In this document: piece by piece, positions 45,549 to 55,138 of the stretch
Numbering within the stretch: the first letter of the stretch is position 1
Layout of the letters: each line of letters begins with the position of its first letter
Source of the DNA: JAIOQJ01 sp963718635
GTDB taxonomy: Bacteria; Planctomycetota; Planctomycetia; Gemmatales; Gemmataceae
DNA: 64,000 nucleotides
Reading direction: 5' to 3'
Assembly (NCBI GenBank): GCA_963718635.1
Contig: OY970367.1
Span: forward strand, 4,154,001-4,218,000
Position numbers and translations under genes: made by a program
The notes under the pieces: generated by a model
Told to the model about the DNA's origin: nothing
The model's input: the letters and a program-made list of their open reading frames with translations, nothing else
Databases searched by the model: none

Positions 45549-47295
45549 ATGAAGAAAGGCGTGCCGATTTCGCCGGGGATTGTCGTAGCTCGGGCTTTCC
45601 GAATCGACGAGTGCGGTTGCGCACTGCGTCCGGATCGATGAAAACGGAGAACATTGAGGCCGAGATAGCCAGCTTCGATGAAGCCTGCGACAGCGTGGCC
45701 GTGGAACTGGACAGGATCATATCGCGTGTTTCCCGCGAGGTCGACGACGAGGCGGCCTCCATTTTTCGATCGCATCGGGTGCTGCTGCGCGACCCTGCGC
45801 TTGCCGACAAAGTGCGGAACGAAATCAGGACCTATCGCGTTGACGCCGCCACAGCACTTTATCGCACGTTGGAAGAGTACAATTCGCTGTTCGCTCGCAT
45901 TTCCGATGAATATCTGCGCGAGCGCATGGCTGATATTCGCGATGTCGTCAGCCGCATCATCAATCGTCTGACACTCGACGAAAGCGTGTTGCAACTCAGC
46001 GGCAAAGAATCTGTAATTCTGGTTGCGCCGGAGATGTTGCCGTCCCAGGCGGTCATGTTCGATCGCTTGCCGGTCGCGGGAATCGTAACCGAAGCCGGCG
46101 GCAGCACCGGCCATGCCGCCATCCTGGCCCGTTCACTCGGAATTCCGGCTGTCTCGGGTCTGCTAGGTTTGTTGAAGGAGGTCCACAGCGGCGACATGCT
46201 CGTGGTGGATGGGCGTGAGGGAAACGTCTTCATCAACCCGGGTGAAGAAACCCTGTCCGCCTATCGGAAACTGCAACGAGAGTACGTCGATTTACGCGAT
46301 AAGCTGATTGAAAACCGGGATCAGGAATCGATCACAGCCGACAATGTTCCGATAGCATTGCTGGCGAACGTGAACAGTTTAATTGATGCAGCGGCGGCCT
46401 TGGGCGCCGGCGCTTCGGGCGTCGGTTTGTTTCGAACCGAGTATGTCTTTCTCACCCATGCCTCGGTGCCCACGGAAGAGGAGCAGTTCGCCGCTTATCG
46501 CGCGGTCATCGAAACATCTCCGAACCAGTCAGTGGTGATACGGGCTCTGACTTGGGAGGAGATAAGAAAGTGCCGTATATCGGCGTGCAGCGCGAAGCCA
46601 ATCCATTCATGGGTTGGCGCAGCGTGCGGATGACCGCTGAATATCCCGAGTTTTTCCAGACCCAGTTGCGCGCTATTTTGCGTGCTGGGCTTCACGGTCA
46701 CATCAGCGTGATGTTTCCGATGGTCAGCACGTTGGAAGAAATCTTCCGATTGAAGATCCTCGTTGAAAATGCCCGGCATTCGCTCGAACTGGAAGGGGCG
46801 CCCTTTTCTCAAAACGTGCCGTTCGGTGTTATGATCGAAGTTCCTGCGGCGGCGATCTGCATCGATCAAATTCTCGATGAGGTCGATTTCATCAGCATCG
46901 GCTCTAATGATCTCGTTCAATATCTGATGGCAGCCGATCGGGACAATCCGAAAGTCGCTCACCTTTGCGAGCCATGTCATCCGGCCGTGTTTCGAGTGTT
47001 AAATCACATCATCACCACCTGCATAAAGAAGAAGAAGCCGGTAACGCTCTGCGGCGAGATGGCAGGACGGCCGTTATGCCTGCTGCCGTTGCTGGGCATG
47101 GGGCTCACCCGGATGAGCATGAGTCCCAATTTTGTCCCGACAGTTAAAGAGATGGTTCGGTCGGTGACAATTGCCGCTGCCAAACGTGCCGCCCAAAAAG
47201 TAATGAAATTGCAGACCGCTGCCGAAGTACGGGCGTACTTGTCGCAACAAGTTCGCAAACTCTGCCCGAACGTAGCGAAAGTGGATACGATGTGA
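45549..47295 (+). CDS. ptsI: Phosphoenolpyruvate-protein phosphotransferase (enzyme I), two frame changes
   Basis: From the ATG at 45549 (MKKGVPISPGIVVARAFRID) the frame shifts near 45600-45640 to continue as IEAEIASFDEACDSVAVELD, and again near 46548 (one base missing in CTGACTTGGG) to read GGDKKVPYIGVQREANPFMG. The phosphorylated His lies in EAGGSTGHAAILARSLGIPA. The PEP-binding TIM barrel follows, with GASGVGLFRTEYVF, VMFPMVSTLEEI, FGVMIEVPAA, IGSNDLVQYLMAADR and TLCGEMAGRPLCLLPLLGMG. Expected length ~580 residues is right. No HPr gene is seen beside it. In a PII neighbourhood an Ntr-type or regulatory PTS is more likely than sugar uptake. Confidence 0.87.
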
Positions 47296-47526
47296 TCGGT
47301 AGCCCACTTCGTTAAGCCGAACGACGCAATTATCCCGGCTTGGAATTTTGCCGTGTCCCCTGGTTTTGCGGGCAAGGGTAAAACGGGATCAGCGCTTGCT
47401 TCATCGATTCGCCAGAGTTCATTGACGCACCCTCGATTTGCCGCGTCTTTTTGGCGTCTTTGCGCGAGATTGTCTTCGAATTGTTTCTCCTCGCCGAAAC
47501 TGACTTGTCAGTCTAAAATCACCCGC

Positions 47527-48180
47527 ATGATCGTCACGATTGATGGACCGGCAGGATCAGGAAAGAGCACGGTCGCCCGCGCTTTGGCAACACGGCTTGG
47601 CTTCGAATTTCTCAATACCGGCGCCATGTATCGGGCGGTCTCTTATGTGTTGACGACAACCGGAATTCATTTCGAAGACGATGAACGAGTGAACGCTGTC
47701 CTCGCTGATTTTCGGCTTGAAATGTCGTCCGGGCATGTCATTCTAAACGGCTGCGACGTAACGCCCTTGCTGCGCACGGCGGAAATGAATTCGGCCTCGA
47801 GTCGCATTGCAACACGGCCGAACGTGCGTCAGTTCCTTGTCGAACAGCAACGAAAGATCGCCATCGGCCGGAAGATGGTTTGCGAAGGCCGGGATCAGGG
47901 GACGGTCGTCTTCCCCGATGCCGCCTGCAAATTTTTTTTGACGGCCACTGTCGCTGCGCGGGCCGAGCGCCGCTATCAAGAGATGGTTGGCCGTGGACTC
48001 GACATCTCGCGCGAACAAGTTCTCGCGGAGCAGGAAGAGCGCGACCGCCGCGACTCGTCACGCGAAACAGCGCCTCTGCGGCCTGCAGAGGATGCGATTC
48101 TTATCGACACGAGCGATATGACGGCCGAACAGGTGCTAGCCCGATTGGAAGAGGACTGCCGCCGATGTCTCCCTGGTTAG
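47527..48180 (+). CDS. cmk: Cytidylate kinase
   Basis: 217 residues from the ATG at 47527; the frame extends upstream to 47353 but only this start gives the family N-terminus MIVTIDGPAGSGKSTVARAL. Other markers: NTGAMYRAVSY, SSRIATRPNVRQFLVEQQRK, VCEGRDQGTVVFPDAACKFF, RRYQEM and DSSRETAPLRPAEDAILIDT. It phosphorylates CMP/dCMP with ATP in the cytosol for nucleotide and lipid synthesis. It overlaps the following acyltransferase gene by 16 bases, a cmk-plsC arrangement. Confidence 0.93.
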   Translation: MIVTIDGPAGSGKSTVARALATRLGFEFLNTGAMYRAVSYVLTTTGIHFEDDERVNAVLADFRLEMSSGHVILNGCDVTPLLRTAEMNSASSRIATRPNVRQFLVEQQRKIAIGRKMVCEGRDQGTVVFPDAACKFFLTATVAARAERRYQEMVGRGLDISREQVLAEQEERDRRDSSRETAPLRPAEDAILIDTSDMTAEQVLARLEEDCRRCLPG

Positions 48181-48833
48181 GCCGTCGCTGGTACGATGTG
48201 GTTTTTTGGAGCAGCTTCCAATACTTCACCTTCGGCAACAGCCTGCGCGTGAACGGCCGTCGCAACATGCCCGAAGGCCGGCCCGTTCTCGTTGTCGCCA
48301 ATCATCAATCCTTTTACGATCCCGTGCTGATCGGGTTGGCCTCACGCAATTACCTTGCCTTTCTCGCACGCGCATCTCTGTTCAAAAATCCGTGGCTGAA
48401 GTCGCTGATCGAAAGTCTCGATGCCATTCCCATCGACAACAAAGGGCTCGGCAAAGACGGCCTGCAATTGACGCTAAGCCGGCTGGATCACGGCAAGTCA
48501 GTCCTCGTCTTTCCCGAAGGCGAGCGCAGCCACGACGGCTCGATGCTCCCCTTCAAGTCCGGCATCTCACTGCTGGTCAAGAAGGTCAAAGTTCCCATCG
48601 TTCCAATTGGCATTGATGGCGCTCATCACGCCTGGTCGCGCTGGCGCAAAGCGCCGTCGTTCTCCCCGCTCTTTTTGCCGCCGAATGGCGCAACAATCGC
48701 CATGTCGATCGGCAAACCGATCGACCCGGCTTCATTTGCCGAGATGAGCCGTGATGAACTTTTGCAGGCATTGCATGCTAAGGTCGCGGTCGAGTTTGAA
48801 AAGGCTAAACGCCTGAAGCGGAAAGCGCGTTAG
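48165..48833 (+). CDS. plsC: 1-acyl-sn-glycerol-3-phosphate acyltransferase (PlsC type)
   Basis: 222 residues from the ATG at 48165, with GAGG upstream inside cmk. Catalytic HX4D is in VVANHQSFYDPVLIGLASRN; further blocks are IPIDNK, VFPEGERSHDGSMLPFKSGI and VPIVPIGIDGAHHAW. It makes phosphatidic acid from lysophosphatidic acid at the inner membrane. Only a short hydrophobic segment is present. Coupling to cmk links CTP supply with phospholipid synthesis. Confidence 0.9.
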   Translation: MSPWLGRRWYDVVFWSSFQYFTFGNSLRVNGRRNMPEGRPVLVVANHQSFYDPVLIGLASRNYLAFLARASLFKNPWLKSLIESLDAIPIDNKGLGKDGLQLTLSRLDHGKSVLVFPEGERSHDGSMLPFKSGISLLVKKVKVPIVPIGIDGAHHAWSRWRKAPSFSPLFLPPNGATIAMSIGKPIDPASFAEMSRDELLQALHAKVAVEFEKAKRLKRKAR

Positions 48834-48916
48834 GGCAGGCCCCTCGTAACTTAAATGATGAAGCGTATAACAACTTTCCTATCTCTCCTGCTCGTTTCTT
48901 TCGAGGGCTGGCAACC

Positions 48917-50038
48917 ATGCGTTCCTTCTACATTCTGTATTTGGCATTGTTCATTCCCTGCTTTGTTTGCGCAAAAGATGAACAAGGCATTTCCCAAGCC
49001 GCGTACGGCAAGACCGCCGATGGTGAAAGCGTCGAAGCCTACACTCTAACGAACAGCTACGGCATGAAGGTAAAGATCATAACCTTGGGTGGTATTATCA
49101 GCGAAGTGTGGACACCCGATAAGGACGGAAAAATGGCCGACGTCGTGTTGGGCCGGGATAATCTGAAGGGATATCTGGATGGCCATCCCTATTTTGGCGC
49201 CATCACGGGACGCGTGGCCAATCGCATTGCCAAAGGCAAGTTTACGCTCGATGGCAAAGAGTATACGCTGGCGACAAACAACGGCCCGAATGCTCTGCAT
49301 GGCGGGAAAAAAGGCTTCGACAAAGTCGTGTGGGCTGCAACGCCCAAGAAGAACGGACTCCGCAATTCTCTCATACTGAAGCATACGAGCAAAGACGGAG
49401 ATGAAGGCTACCCCGGAACCCTGGATGTCACCGTTCGGTACACGCTGACGGACGAAGATCAACTTCACATTGATTACACAGCCACGACCGATAAGAACAC
49501 GCCGATCAACTTGACGAACCATAGCTATTTCAACTTGGCTGGCCAAGGCAATGGCGACATTCTCGGCCATGAACTGACCATCTTTGCCGACAAATATACT
49601 CCTACGGATGACACACTGATCCCCACTGGCAAGATCGAACCGGTTGAAGGAACCCCCTTTGACTTCACGAAGCCGACAATGATCGGCAAACGCATCAAAG
49701 AGATTAAGAGCGATCCCGTTGGCTACGATCTCAACTATGTCTTGCGCGAAGGCGAGGCCATGCGCTTGCGGGCAACCGTGGTGGAACCGAAGTCGGGACG
49801 CAAGATGATCGTTTACACTACTGAGCCCGGAATGCAATTTTACTCGGGCAATTTCTTGGATGCAAAGAAAGATGCCGGCAAGAATGGAGCGGTCTACCAG
49901 AAACACGCTGGCTTCTGCCTGGAGACGCAACACTTCCCGGACTCGGTAAATCAGAAGGATTTTCCCTCGACGATCCTAAAGCCGGGCGAAACGTATCAAT
50001 CGACGACAATCTATCAGTTTAAAATTGTGGAGGAGTGA
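48917..50038 (+). CDS. Exported aldose 1-epimerase (galactose mutarotase)
   Basis: A 373-residue GalM-family protein with a signal peptide (MRSFYILYLALFIPCFVCAK). The family residues are present: VANRIAKGKFTLDGKEY, NALHGGKKGFDKVVW, catalytic His in LTNHSYFNLAGQGNGDILGH, IEPVEGTPFDF, and catalytic Glu in GFCLETQHFPDS. It interconverts alpha and beta anomers of hexoses, here outside the cytosol. No sugar operon adjoins. Confidence 0.92.
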   Translation: MRSFYILYLALFIPCFVCAKDEQGISQAAYGKTADGESVEAYTLTNSYGMKVKIITLGGIISEVWTPDKDGKMADVVLGRDNLKGYLDGHPYFGAITGRVANRIAKGKFTLDGKEYTLATNNGPNALHGGKKGFDKVVWAATPKKNGLRNSLILKHTSKDGDEGYPGTLDVTVRYTLTDEDQLHIDYTATTDKNTPINLTNHSYFNLAGQGNGDILGHELTIFADKYTPTDDTLIPTGKIEPVEGTPFDFTKPTMIGKRIKEIKSDPVGYDLNYVLREGEAMRLRATVVEPKSGRKMIVYTTEPGMQFYSGNFLDAKKDAGKNGAVYQKHAGFCLETQHFPDSVNQKDFPSTILKPGETYQSTTIYQFKIVEE

Positions 50039-50140
50039 CCGACTCCGAGGCGGAAGTAAGCGACGATGAACCCGTCGCTTACTTCCGGCTTGGATATCAA
50101 ATCGCCTTCGAGATGGATCTGCGCTCCTCGGGAACCTTTT

Positions 50141-51502
50141 ATGACCCTTGCCAACCGCTTCGCCGACTACGCCTACAAGCTTCGCTTTGAAGATCTGCCG
50201 ACGGCGATCGTGCATGAGACGAAACGTCGGCTGATTGATTCCTTCGCAACGGCTGTCGGCGCCATGCCTTCGGAGGCTTATGCGATCGCCAAGAAGTGCG
50301 CGCAGCGAGTGCAAGGAACGCCGAACGCTACGCTGTTAGGCGGGGGGACTTCTAGTCCGGAGTGGGCGACTTTTGTCAACGGGTTGCTGATACGCTATCT
50401 CGATTTCAACGACACCTATCTTTCGCTCGAGCCCGCGCATCCGAGCGACAACTTAGCGCCGGTGTTAGCCGTCGGCGAAGCGGAAAACGCCAGCGGCGCG
50501 GAGATGATTACCGCCGCGGTTCTCGCCTATGAGATTCAATGCCGGCTTTGCGATGCCTGCAGCTTGCGAGTGCAGGGGGTCGATCACGTCACCTATGGCG
50601 CCCTATCGTCTGCGTTGGCCGCTTGCAAACTGATGAAGTTGAACTCGACGCAGATGACCCACGCGCTCGGCATTGCCGGGGTTTGCAATGTCGCCTTACG
50701 GCAAACGCGGTCGGGCGAACTGAGTTACTGGAAAGGCTGCGCCTTTGCCAACGCAGCACGCAACGGTGTATTCGCCGCCACGCTCGCCGCCGATGGCATG
50801 ACCGGCCCTTCGCCGATTTTCGAAGGCGATCTCGGCTTCATGAATCTCGTCACCCGGCAAGCGTTCACGGTCGCGCCGATGGGTGCCGAGAACGGCGGAC
50901 CGGCCGACTTCATGATCGCCAAGACGTACATCAAATTTTGGCCGGCGGAGTATCATTCTCAAAGCGCCATTGATGCGGCTCTGCAACTGCGAACAGAAAT
51001 CGGCGATGTATCGAAAGTAGCCGCTATCGACATTCACACTTTTGAAGCGTCGTACAACATTATCGGCAAATATAAGGAAGCCTGGGCGCCTAAAACACGT
51101 GAGACTGCGGACCATAGCCTCCCTTACTGCACCGCCGTTGCCCTTCTGGATGGCGATGTCTTTTTGCATCAATTCGATCCCGAGCGATTCACCGCGCCGG
51201 ACATCGTCAGCCTGGTCAGCAAGGTGAAAGTACATCTGGATAACAGCCTGACGCCGCGATACCCCAAGGGGATTCCGAACCGCATTGTCATCACGATGAC
51301 TGATGGCCGCCAATTCTCGAAGGAAGTTGAATTCCCGCGCGGTCACGCGGGCAACCCGATGACCGACGAGGAAGTGATCGCCAAATTCCGCCGCACGGTC
51401 GAGCCGCGCTACGGCAAAGAACGAGCGAGCGCGATATTGGAACGGTGCTGGGAGTTCGAGAAGGCAACCAAAGTCGGCGAGCTGTTGGCGATGTTCAGCT
51501 AA
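50141..51502 (+). CDS. MmgE/PrpD family protein (2-methylcitrate dehydratase-like)
   Basis: 453 residues from the ATG at 50141. The upstream frame to 50066 has no family match. It fits the MmgE/PrpD family from MTLANRFADYAYKLRFEDLP through RYLDFNDTYLSLEPAHPSDN, VDHVTYGALSSALAACKLMK, GIAGVCNVALRQTRSGELSY, FWPAEYHSQSAIDAAL and SLPYCTAVALLDGDVFLHQF. PrpD dehydrates 2-methylcitrate in propionate breakdown, but no prpB or prpC is near, and relatives act on other substrates such as cis-aconitate. Cytosolic; stands alone. Confidence 0.86.
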   Translation: MTLANRFADYAYKLRFEDLPTAIVHETKRRLIDSFATAVGAMPSEAYAIAKKCAQRVQGTPNATLLGGGTSSPEWATFVNGLLIRYLDFNDTYLSLEPAHPSDNLAPVLAVGEAENASGAEMITAAVLAYEIQCRLCDACSLRVQGVDHVTYGALSSALAACKLMKLNSTQMTHALGIAGVCNVALRQTRSGELSYWKGCAFANAARNGVFAATLAADGMTGPSPIFEGDLGFMNLVTRQAFTVAPMGAENGGPADFMIAKTYIKFWPAEYHSQSAIDAALQLRTEIGDVSKVAAIDIHTFEASYNIIGKYKEAWAPKTRETADHSLPYCTAVALLDGDVFLHQFDPERFTAPDIVSLVSKVKVHLDNSLTPRYPKGIPNRIVITMTDGRQFSKEVEFPRGHAGNPMTDEEVIAKFRRTVEPRYGKERASAILERCWEFEKATKVGELLAMFS

Positions 51503-51513
51503 GAATGCCAACG

Positions 51514-51593
51514 AATTCTGGCGAGCGGCGCGGCGTAAGCCCGCCGTGGGTTCGGAACCACGGCGGGCTTACGCCGCGCCGCTCGCCAGAATT
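51514..51593. repeat. Perfect inverted repeat GCGAGCGGCGCGGCGTAAGC, copy 1
   Basis: 36-base arms starting AATTCTGGCGAGCGGCGCGG with a GTTCGGAA loop; a second member is at 63552-63618. It follows the MmgE/PrpD stop by 11 bases and probably also ends that transcript. Confidence 0.85.
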
Positions 51594-51735
51594 GCGAGAA
51601 TCTGTTGGCCCACTCCGTTGGCTCACGCCCACCCGCGATTCCGCTTGCCCCGATGCCCCTTGCACCCGCATAATACTCTGTATCAGTTTCATTTCTTAAT
51701 CCACGCGGATTAGCCGCTGGCTTGGAGATACCTCG

Positions 51736-52929
51736 ATGTTTGGTGCGCGTACCTTTTTCATCGCCCTGATAGCAGTCGCCCTGCCTTGCTTTGATCTTCC
51801 GACCATCAGCGCGTGTCCCTTTTGCCCCCAGGCGGGGCAAACGCTCACCAATGAAGTGAACCAGGCGAACCTGATTCTTTTCGGCACTCTGTCGAATGCC
51901 AAGCGTGACCCGAACGAATTCGGCAAGGGCACGACCGAAATGGCGATCGACATCGTCGTCAAAGATCAGGATTACCTGAAAGGGCGAACGACCGTAACCC
52001 TCCCGCGTTATGTGCCGCCTGACCCGAAGAGCCCATCGAAGTATCTGGTTTTCTGCGAGATTTCCAAGGATGTGCTCGATCCCTATCGCGGCCAACCGGT
52101 GGCGGTGGATAGCAAGATCGCCGAATACCTCAAAGGCGCTATCGCCGTACGAAGCCAGGACGCGCCGGCCAAGCTGAAGTATTTTTTCAGCTACCTCGAT
52201 TCGCCCGAAGAAGCGATTTCTTCAGATGCCTTTATGGAATTCGCAGCCGCGGATCAAAAAGATGTCGCGGTGATTGCGCCGAAACTCGATCCGAATACGA
52301 TCGTAAAGTGGCTCCGCGATCCAAACACTTCTCCTTCGCGTTATGGCTTCTACGGCTCGCTGCTCGGCCAATGCGGCAACGGCAAAGAGCACGCTCATCT
52401 GTTACGCGAAATGCTCGACGACCCGAAGAAAAAGTTCTCCAGCGGCGTTGACGGCATGTTGGCGGGCTATGTCATGCTTGCCCCCAAAGAAGGCTGGGAA
52501 TACATCCGCGGCATCTTGGCCGACCCGAAGCAGGAGTTTCTTACTCGCTACGCGGCACTTAGAACGATCCGCTTTTTCTGGGATTATCGCAACAAAGACA
52601 TTACAGCCGAACAGATCGTCGATGCCATGCAGCTATTGCTGACACAGGGCGACATCGCCGACCTGCCTATTGACGACCTACGACGCTGGGGTCGTTGGGA
52701 ACTGACCGATAAAATCATATCGCTTTACGGACAGAAATCGCATACCATTCCGATCGTCAAACGTTCCATCGTTCGCTTTGCCCTGTCGGTGCCGACCGAT
52801 AATGCAAAGGCCCAGGCGTTCCTGAAAGAACGCCGAGCCGAGGATCCCGAGCGCGTCAAAGAGATCGAGCAACTGCTGGAACTGGAACGAACGCCGGTCC
52901 CGCCGATGAAGACTGAGGTGAAGAAGTAA
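51736..52929 (+). CDS. Secreted CxxC protein, paralogue 1 of a tandem pair
   Basis: 397 residues with signal peptide (MFGARTFFIALIAVALPCFD). Near the mature N-terminus is ACPFCPQAGQTLTNEVNQAN, with a CxxC. The middle (LILFGTLSNAKRDPNEFGKG, then TVTLPRYVPPDPKSPSKYLV) resembles a TIMP/netrin-like beta-barrel N-domain. The C-terminal half is helical repeats (KEGWEYIRGILADPKQEFLT, ADLPIDDLRRWGRWELTDKI). It is clearly related end to end to the protein at 53726-54877. No function is known; planctomycete-specific as far as I recall. Confidence 0.75.
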   Translation: MFGARTFFIALIAVALPCFDLPTISACPFCPQAGQTLTNEVNQANLILFGTLSNAKRDPNEFGKGTTEMAIDIVVKDQDYLKGRTTVTLPRYVPPDPKSPSKYLVFCEISKDVLDPYRGQPVAVDSKIAEYLKGAIAVRSQDAPAKLKYFFSYLDSPEEAISSDAFMEFAAADQKDVAVIAPKLDPNTIVKWLRDPNTSPSRYGFYGSLLGQCGNGKEHAHLLREMLDDPKKKFSSGVDGMLAGYVMLAPKEGWEYIRGILADPKQEFLTRYAALRTIRFFWDYRNKDITAEQIVDAMQLLLTQGDIADLPIDDLRRWGRWELTDKIISLYGQKSHTIPIVKRSIVRFALSVPTDNAKAQAFLKERRAEDPERVKEIEQLLELERTPVPPMKTEVKK

Positions 52930-52958
52930 AGTTGCAAAGGGCGGCAAGAGTTGAAAGC

Positions 52959-53279
52959 ATGAACAGCTTGGTGTGGATTGCATTTGATCTAGGAATTCGC
53001 GGCGACTACGAAGCGCTGTTTCAGTTTTTCGACTGCGCACGATGCCAAAGAGTGCGGCGACAGCTTAGCGTTGATTCGCTTCGAATGGACCTCGGATTTA
53101 CTTGCCGAGTTACAAGCGGAAATCGCAAAATCGGTCAAGTTCGACAAGCGGTCGCGCGTAAATGCCATTTACCCTAATGCAAACGGAAACTATGCTGGCC
53201 GGTTCATCGTCGGCAGGTGAAAAGTCCCCGCTGGTCCGGATTTGCGTTAACCGGACAGGCAGATGTTGCGGATGAATAG
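52959..53279 (+). CDS. Probable antitoxin of a PIN pair, two compensating frame changes
   Basis: Joined over two one-base changes (extra T near 53034, a missing base near 53215) the frames read MNSLVWIAFDLGIRGDYEAL, FQFFDAHDAKECGDSLALIR, FEWTSDLLAELQAEIAKSVK and FIVGR-KSPRWSGFALTGQ, about 107 residues ending at TAG 53279. This matches my recollection of a small family (IAYDLGxxGDYEGLYxWLDxHxAKECGDS type) encoded directly before PIN toxins. Its stop overlaps the PIN start. Neither half alone makes a complete protein. Confidence 0.6.
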
Positions 53280-53676
53280 CGCGCTTGTAGACACGAGTTA
53301 CTGGATCGCGCTTTTTGATGCGCGAGACAAACATCACGCAATGGCGTTAGCTCGCGCGGAATATTTAGACTGGACTTCAATAATTCCTTGGCCAATCATG
53401 TATGAAACGCTTGGCACTCGTTTTATTCGACGGCCGGAATGGGTAGATCGTCTGGACAGGCAATTGAAAAGCTCGAACATTCATTTCGTTGATGACAGCG
53501 ATTACCGCGACGAGGTTTATTCGCTTGTTGTCGACTATTCGACACGGTTGCGACGAGGCATCAGCATGATCGATATGCTTTGTCGTCTGCTGATTGCCGA
53601 TCCGGCAGTTCGCATCAATTACTTGCTGACAACGAATCTGAAGGATTTTGCCGAGCTCTGTACACGAGTGGTGTGA
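53263..53676 (+). CDS. PIN-domain protein (VapC-like toxin)
   Basis: 137 residues from 53263, or 134 from the ATG at 53272, which overlaps the preceding stop. The PIN acidic residues are visible: Asp in ALVDTSYWIALFDARDKHHA, Glu in PIMYETLGTRFIRR, Asp in GISMIDMLCRLLIAD and Asp in LLTTNLKDFAELCT. VapC-type proteins cleave tRNA or mRNA and are held in check by a neighbour's product, here likely 52959-53279. The pair has been placed between two paralogous secreted-protein genes. Confidence 0.82.
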   Translation: MLRMNSALVDTSYWIALFDARDKHHAMALARAEYLDWTSIIPWPIMYETLGTRFIRRPEWVDRLDRQLKSSNIHFVDDSDYRDEVYSLVVDYSTRLRRGISMIDMLCRLLIADPAVRINYLLTTNLKDFAELCTRVV

Positions 53677-53725
53677 CCATTCTCTAGCTCATCTTCTCAG
53701 ACTCTCTCAACGTGAAGGATCACTT

Positions 53726-54877
53726 ATGCAACTTCGAACTCAAGGATTTCTCTCAATCGCCGCACTGTTGGCGATTGTTTCAACCTTACGCCCCTGCTCG
53801 ATCTGCGATCCGAATTTTCAGCAGAAGCCGACGTTGCGGCAAAGCGCCCGGCAGGCAAAATTTGTCGTCTCCGGAACACTGAGCAACCCAAAGCTGGATG
53901 GCGATAAGGGTTCGACGGAATTCCACATCGCCACGGTGATACAGCCTGATGCCGTGCTCGGCGATAAGAAAGTCCTCATCATCCCGGCCTTCATTCCAGT
54001 CGATCCCAAGTGCCCGGGCCGTTTCCTGCTGTTTGGCGACATCGTCAACGGCAAGCTCGATATCATCCGCAGCCAACAAATCGAAGGGCTGCGAGCTGGC
54101 GACTATTTAAAGGAAGCCCTGCAGATCGATGACCGTGACCGCGCGGCGGTTCTGCGGTTTTGTTACACGCATCTCGATTCAAACGACCCCGACATCGCGA
54201 CGGACGCCTTCCACGAACTCGCCAAGGCAAGCGACTTGGAGATTGCAAGCATCGCCGGCAAGTTGTCACCGGAGAAGTTTCGCACGCTGTTGAGAAGCGT
54301 CGCCACGCCCCCCGATCGTCTTGGCATATACGCCTACCTGCTTGGCGCGTGCGGTCAAAAAGAAGATGCTGGCCTTTTGCTCGAGATGATCCAAGCGAAA
54401 ACTGAACGTGGCAACGCCGCCTTGAGCGGTCTGCTCGGTGGCTTGATTGAATTGCAATCAGAAAAAGGATGGGCCGCCGTCCGCGCTATTCTGCTGGACG
54501 ACAAAAGGCCGTTCGCGGACAAGCTCGCCGCTCACGGCACGTTGCGCTTTTATCACGCCTGCAAGCCGAAAGAGAGCCGGAAAGAAATCGTGCAATGCCT
54601 AACCGCCGTGATCGATCAGGGAGACATGGCCGATATGGCCATTGAGGACCTCCGCCGCTGGCAATGGTGGGAACAATCGAAGCACATCTTCGCCCAATAT
54701 CCGAAGCCGACCCACGGTGCCCCAATCGTTCGGCGTTCCATTGTGCGCTATGCACTCTGCTGCCCGGAATCCGAAGCCACCGCGTTCGTCGCACTCCTTC
54801 GCCGTTCAGATCCGGAAATTGTCAAACGAGTGGAAGAGTCGCTGCAATTCGAGAAGGCGGCCCCGATAAAGAATTGA
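53726..54877 (+). CDS. Secreted CxxC protein, paralogue 2 of a tandem pair
   Basis: 383 residues from the ATG at 53726 (AAGGAT upstream). Signal MQLRTQGFLSIAALLAIVST precedes RPCSICDPNFQQKPTLRQSA with the CxxC. It aligns along its length with 51736-52929: KFVVSGTLSNPKLDGDKGST, FIPVDPKCPGRFLLFGDIVN, EKGWAAVRAILLDDKRPFAD, ADMAIEDLRRWQWWEQSKHI and IVRRSIVRYALC versus IVKRSIVRFALS. The pair arose by duplication; the PIN cassette now lies between. Function unknown. Confidence 0.75.
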   Translation: MQLRTQGFLSIAALLAIVSTLRPCSICDPNFQQKPTLRQSARQAKFVVSGTLSNPKLDGDKGSTEFHIATVIQPDAVLGDKKVLIIPAFIPVDPKCPGRFLLFGDIVNGKLDIIRSQQIEGLRAGDYLKEALQIDDRDRAAVLRFCYTHLDSNDPDIATDAFHELAKASDLEIASIAGKLSPEKFRTLLRSVATPPDRLGIYAYLLGACGQKEDAGLLLEMIQAKTERGNAALSGLLGGLIELQSEKGWAAVRAILLDDKRPFADKLAAHGTLRFYHACKPKESRKEIVQCLTAVIDQGDMADMAIEDLRRWQWWEQSKHIFAQYPKPTHGAPIVRRSIVRYALCCPESEATAFVALLRRSDPEIVKRVEESLQFEKAAPIKN

Positions 54878-55138
54878 ATCATAACCGACCGCGCCTGAGC
54901 AATTGAGCGATAGAAGATTGCGGCATTCGTCGCCTTCATTTTGCGAAAGCTAAAAGCAAGTTTTCGCAAATGGCAATCTGTCGATGTCTCTCCGGTGCCA
55001 AACCATATCGGGCTCGCGTAGCTTGGTAGTTGATCGTGCAATCGATGAAGGCGACAAAAAATGAAAAAATATTTCCTGCACGTCCGGTGCATGATAACAT
55101 CCATAAAAGCAGTTTACTGCCTTCGGAGGAGATTTGTT
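54878..55138. other. Intergenic, no supported gene
   Basis: AT-richer stretch before the MazF-type pair. It probably carries that pair's promoter, but no box pair is clear enough to name. Confidence 0.4.

Noticed and set aside
45549..47295. Programmed frameshifting in ptsI
   Set aside because: No slippery heptamer or downstream stem is evident at either break, and nine other genes in the window show the same kind of break; an indel error is simpler.
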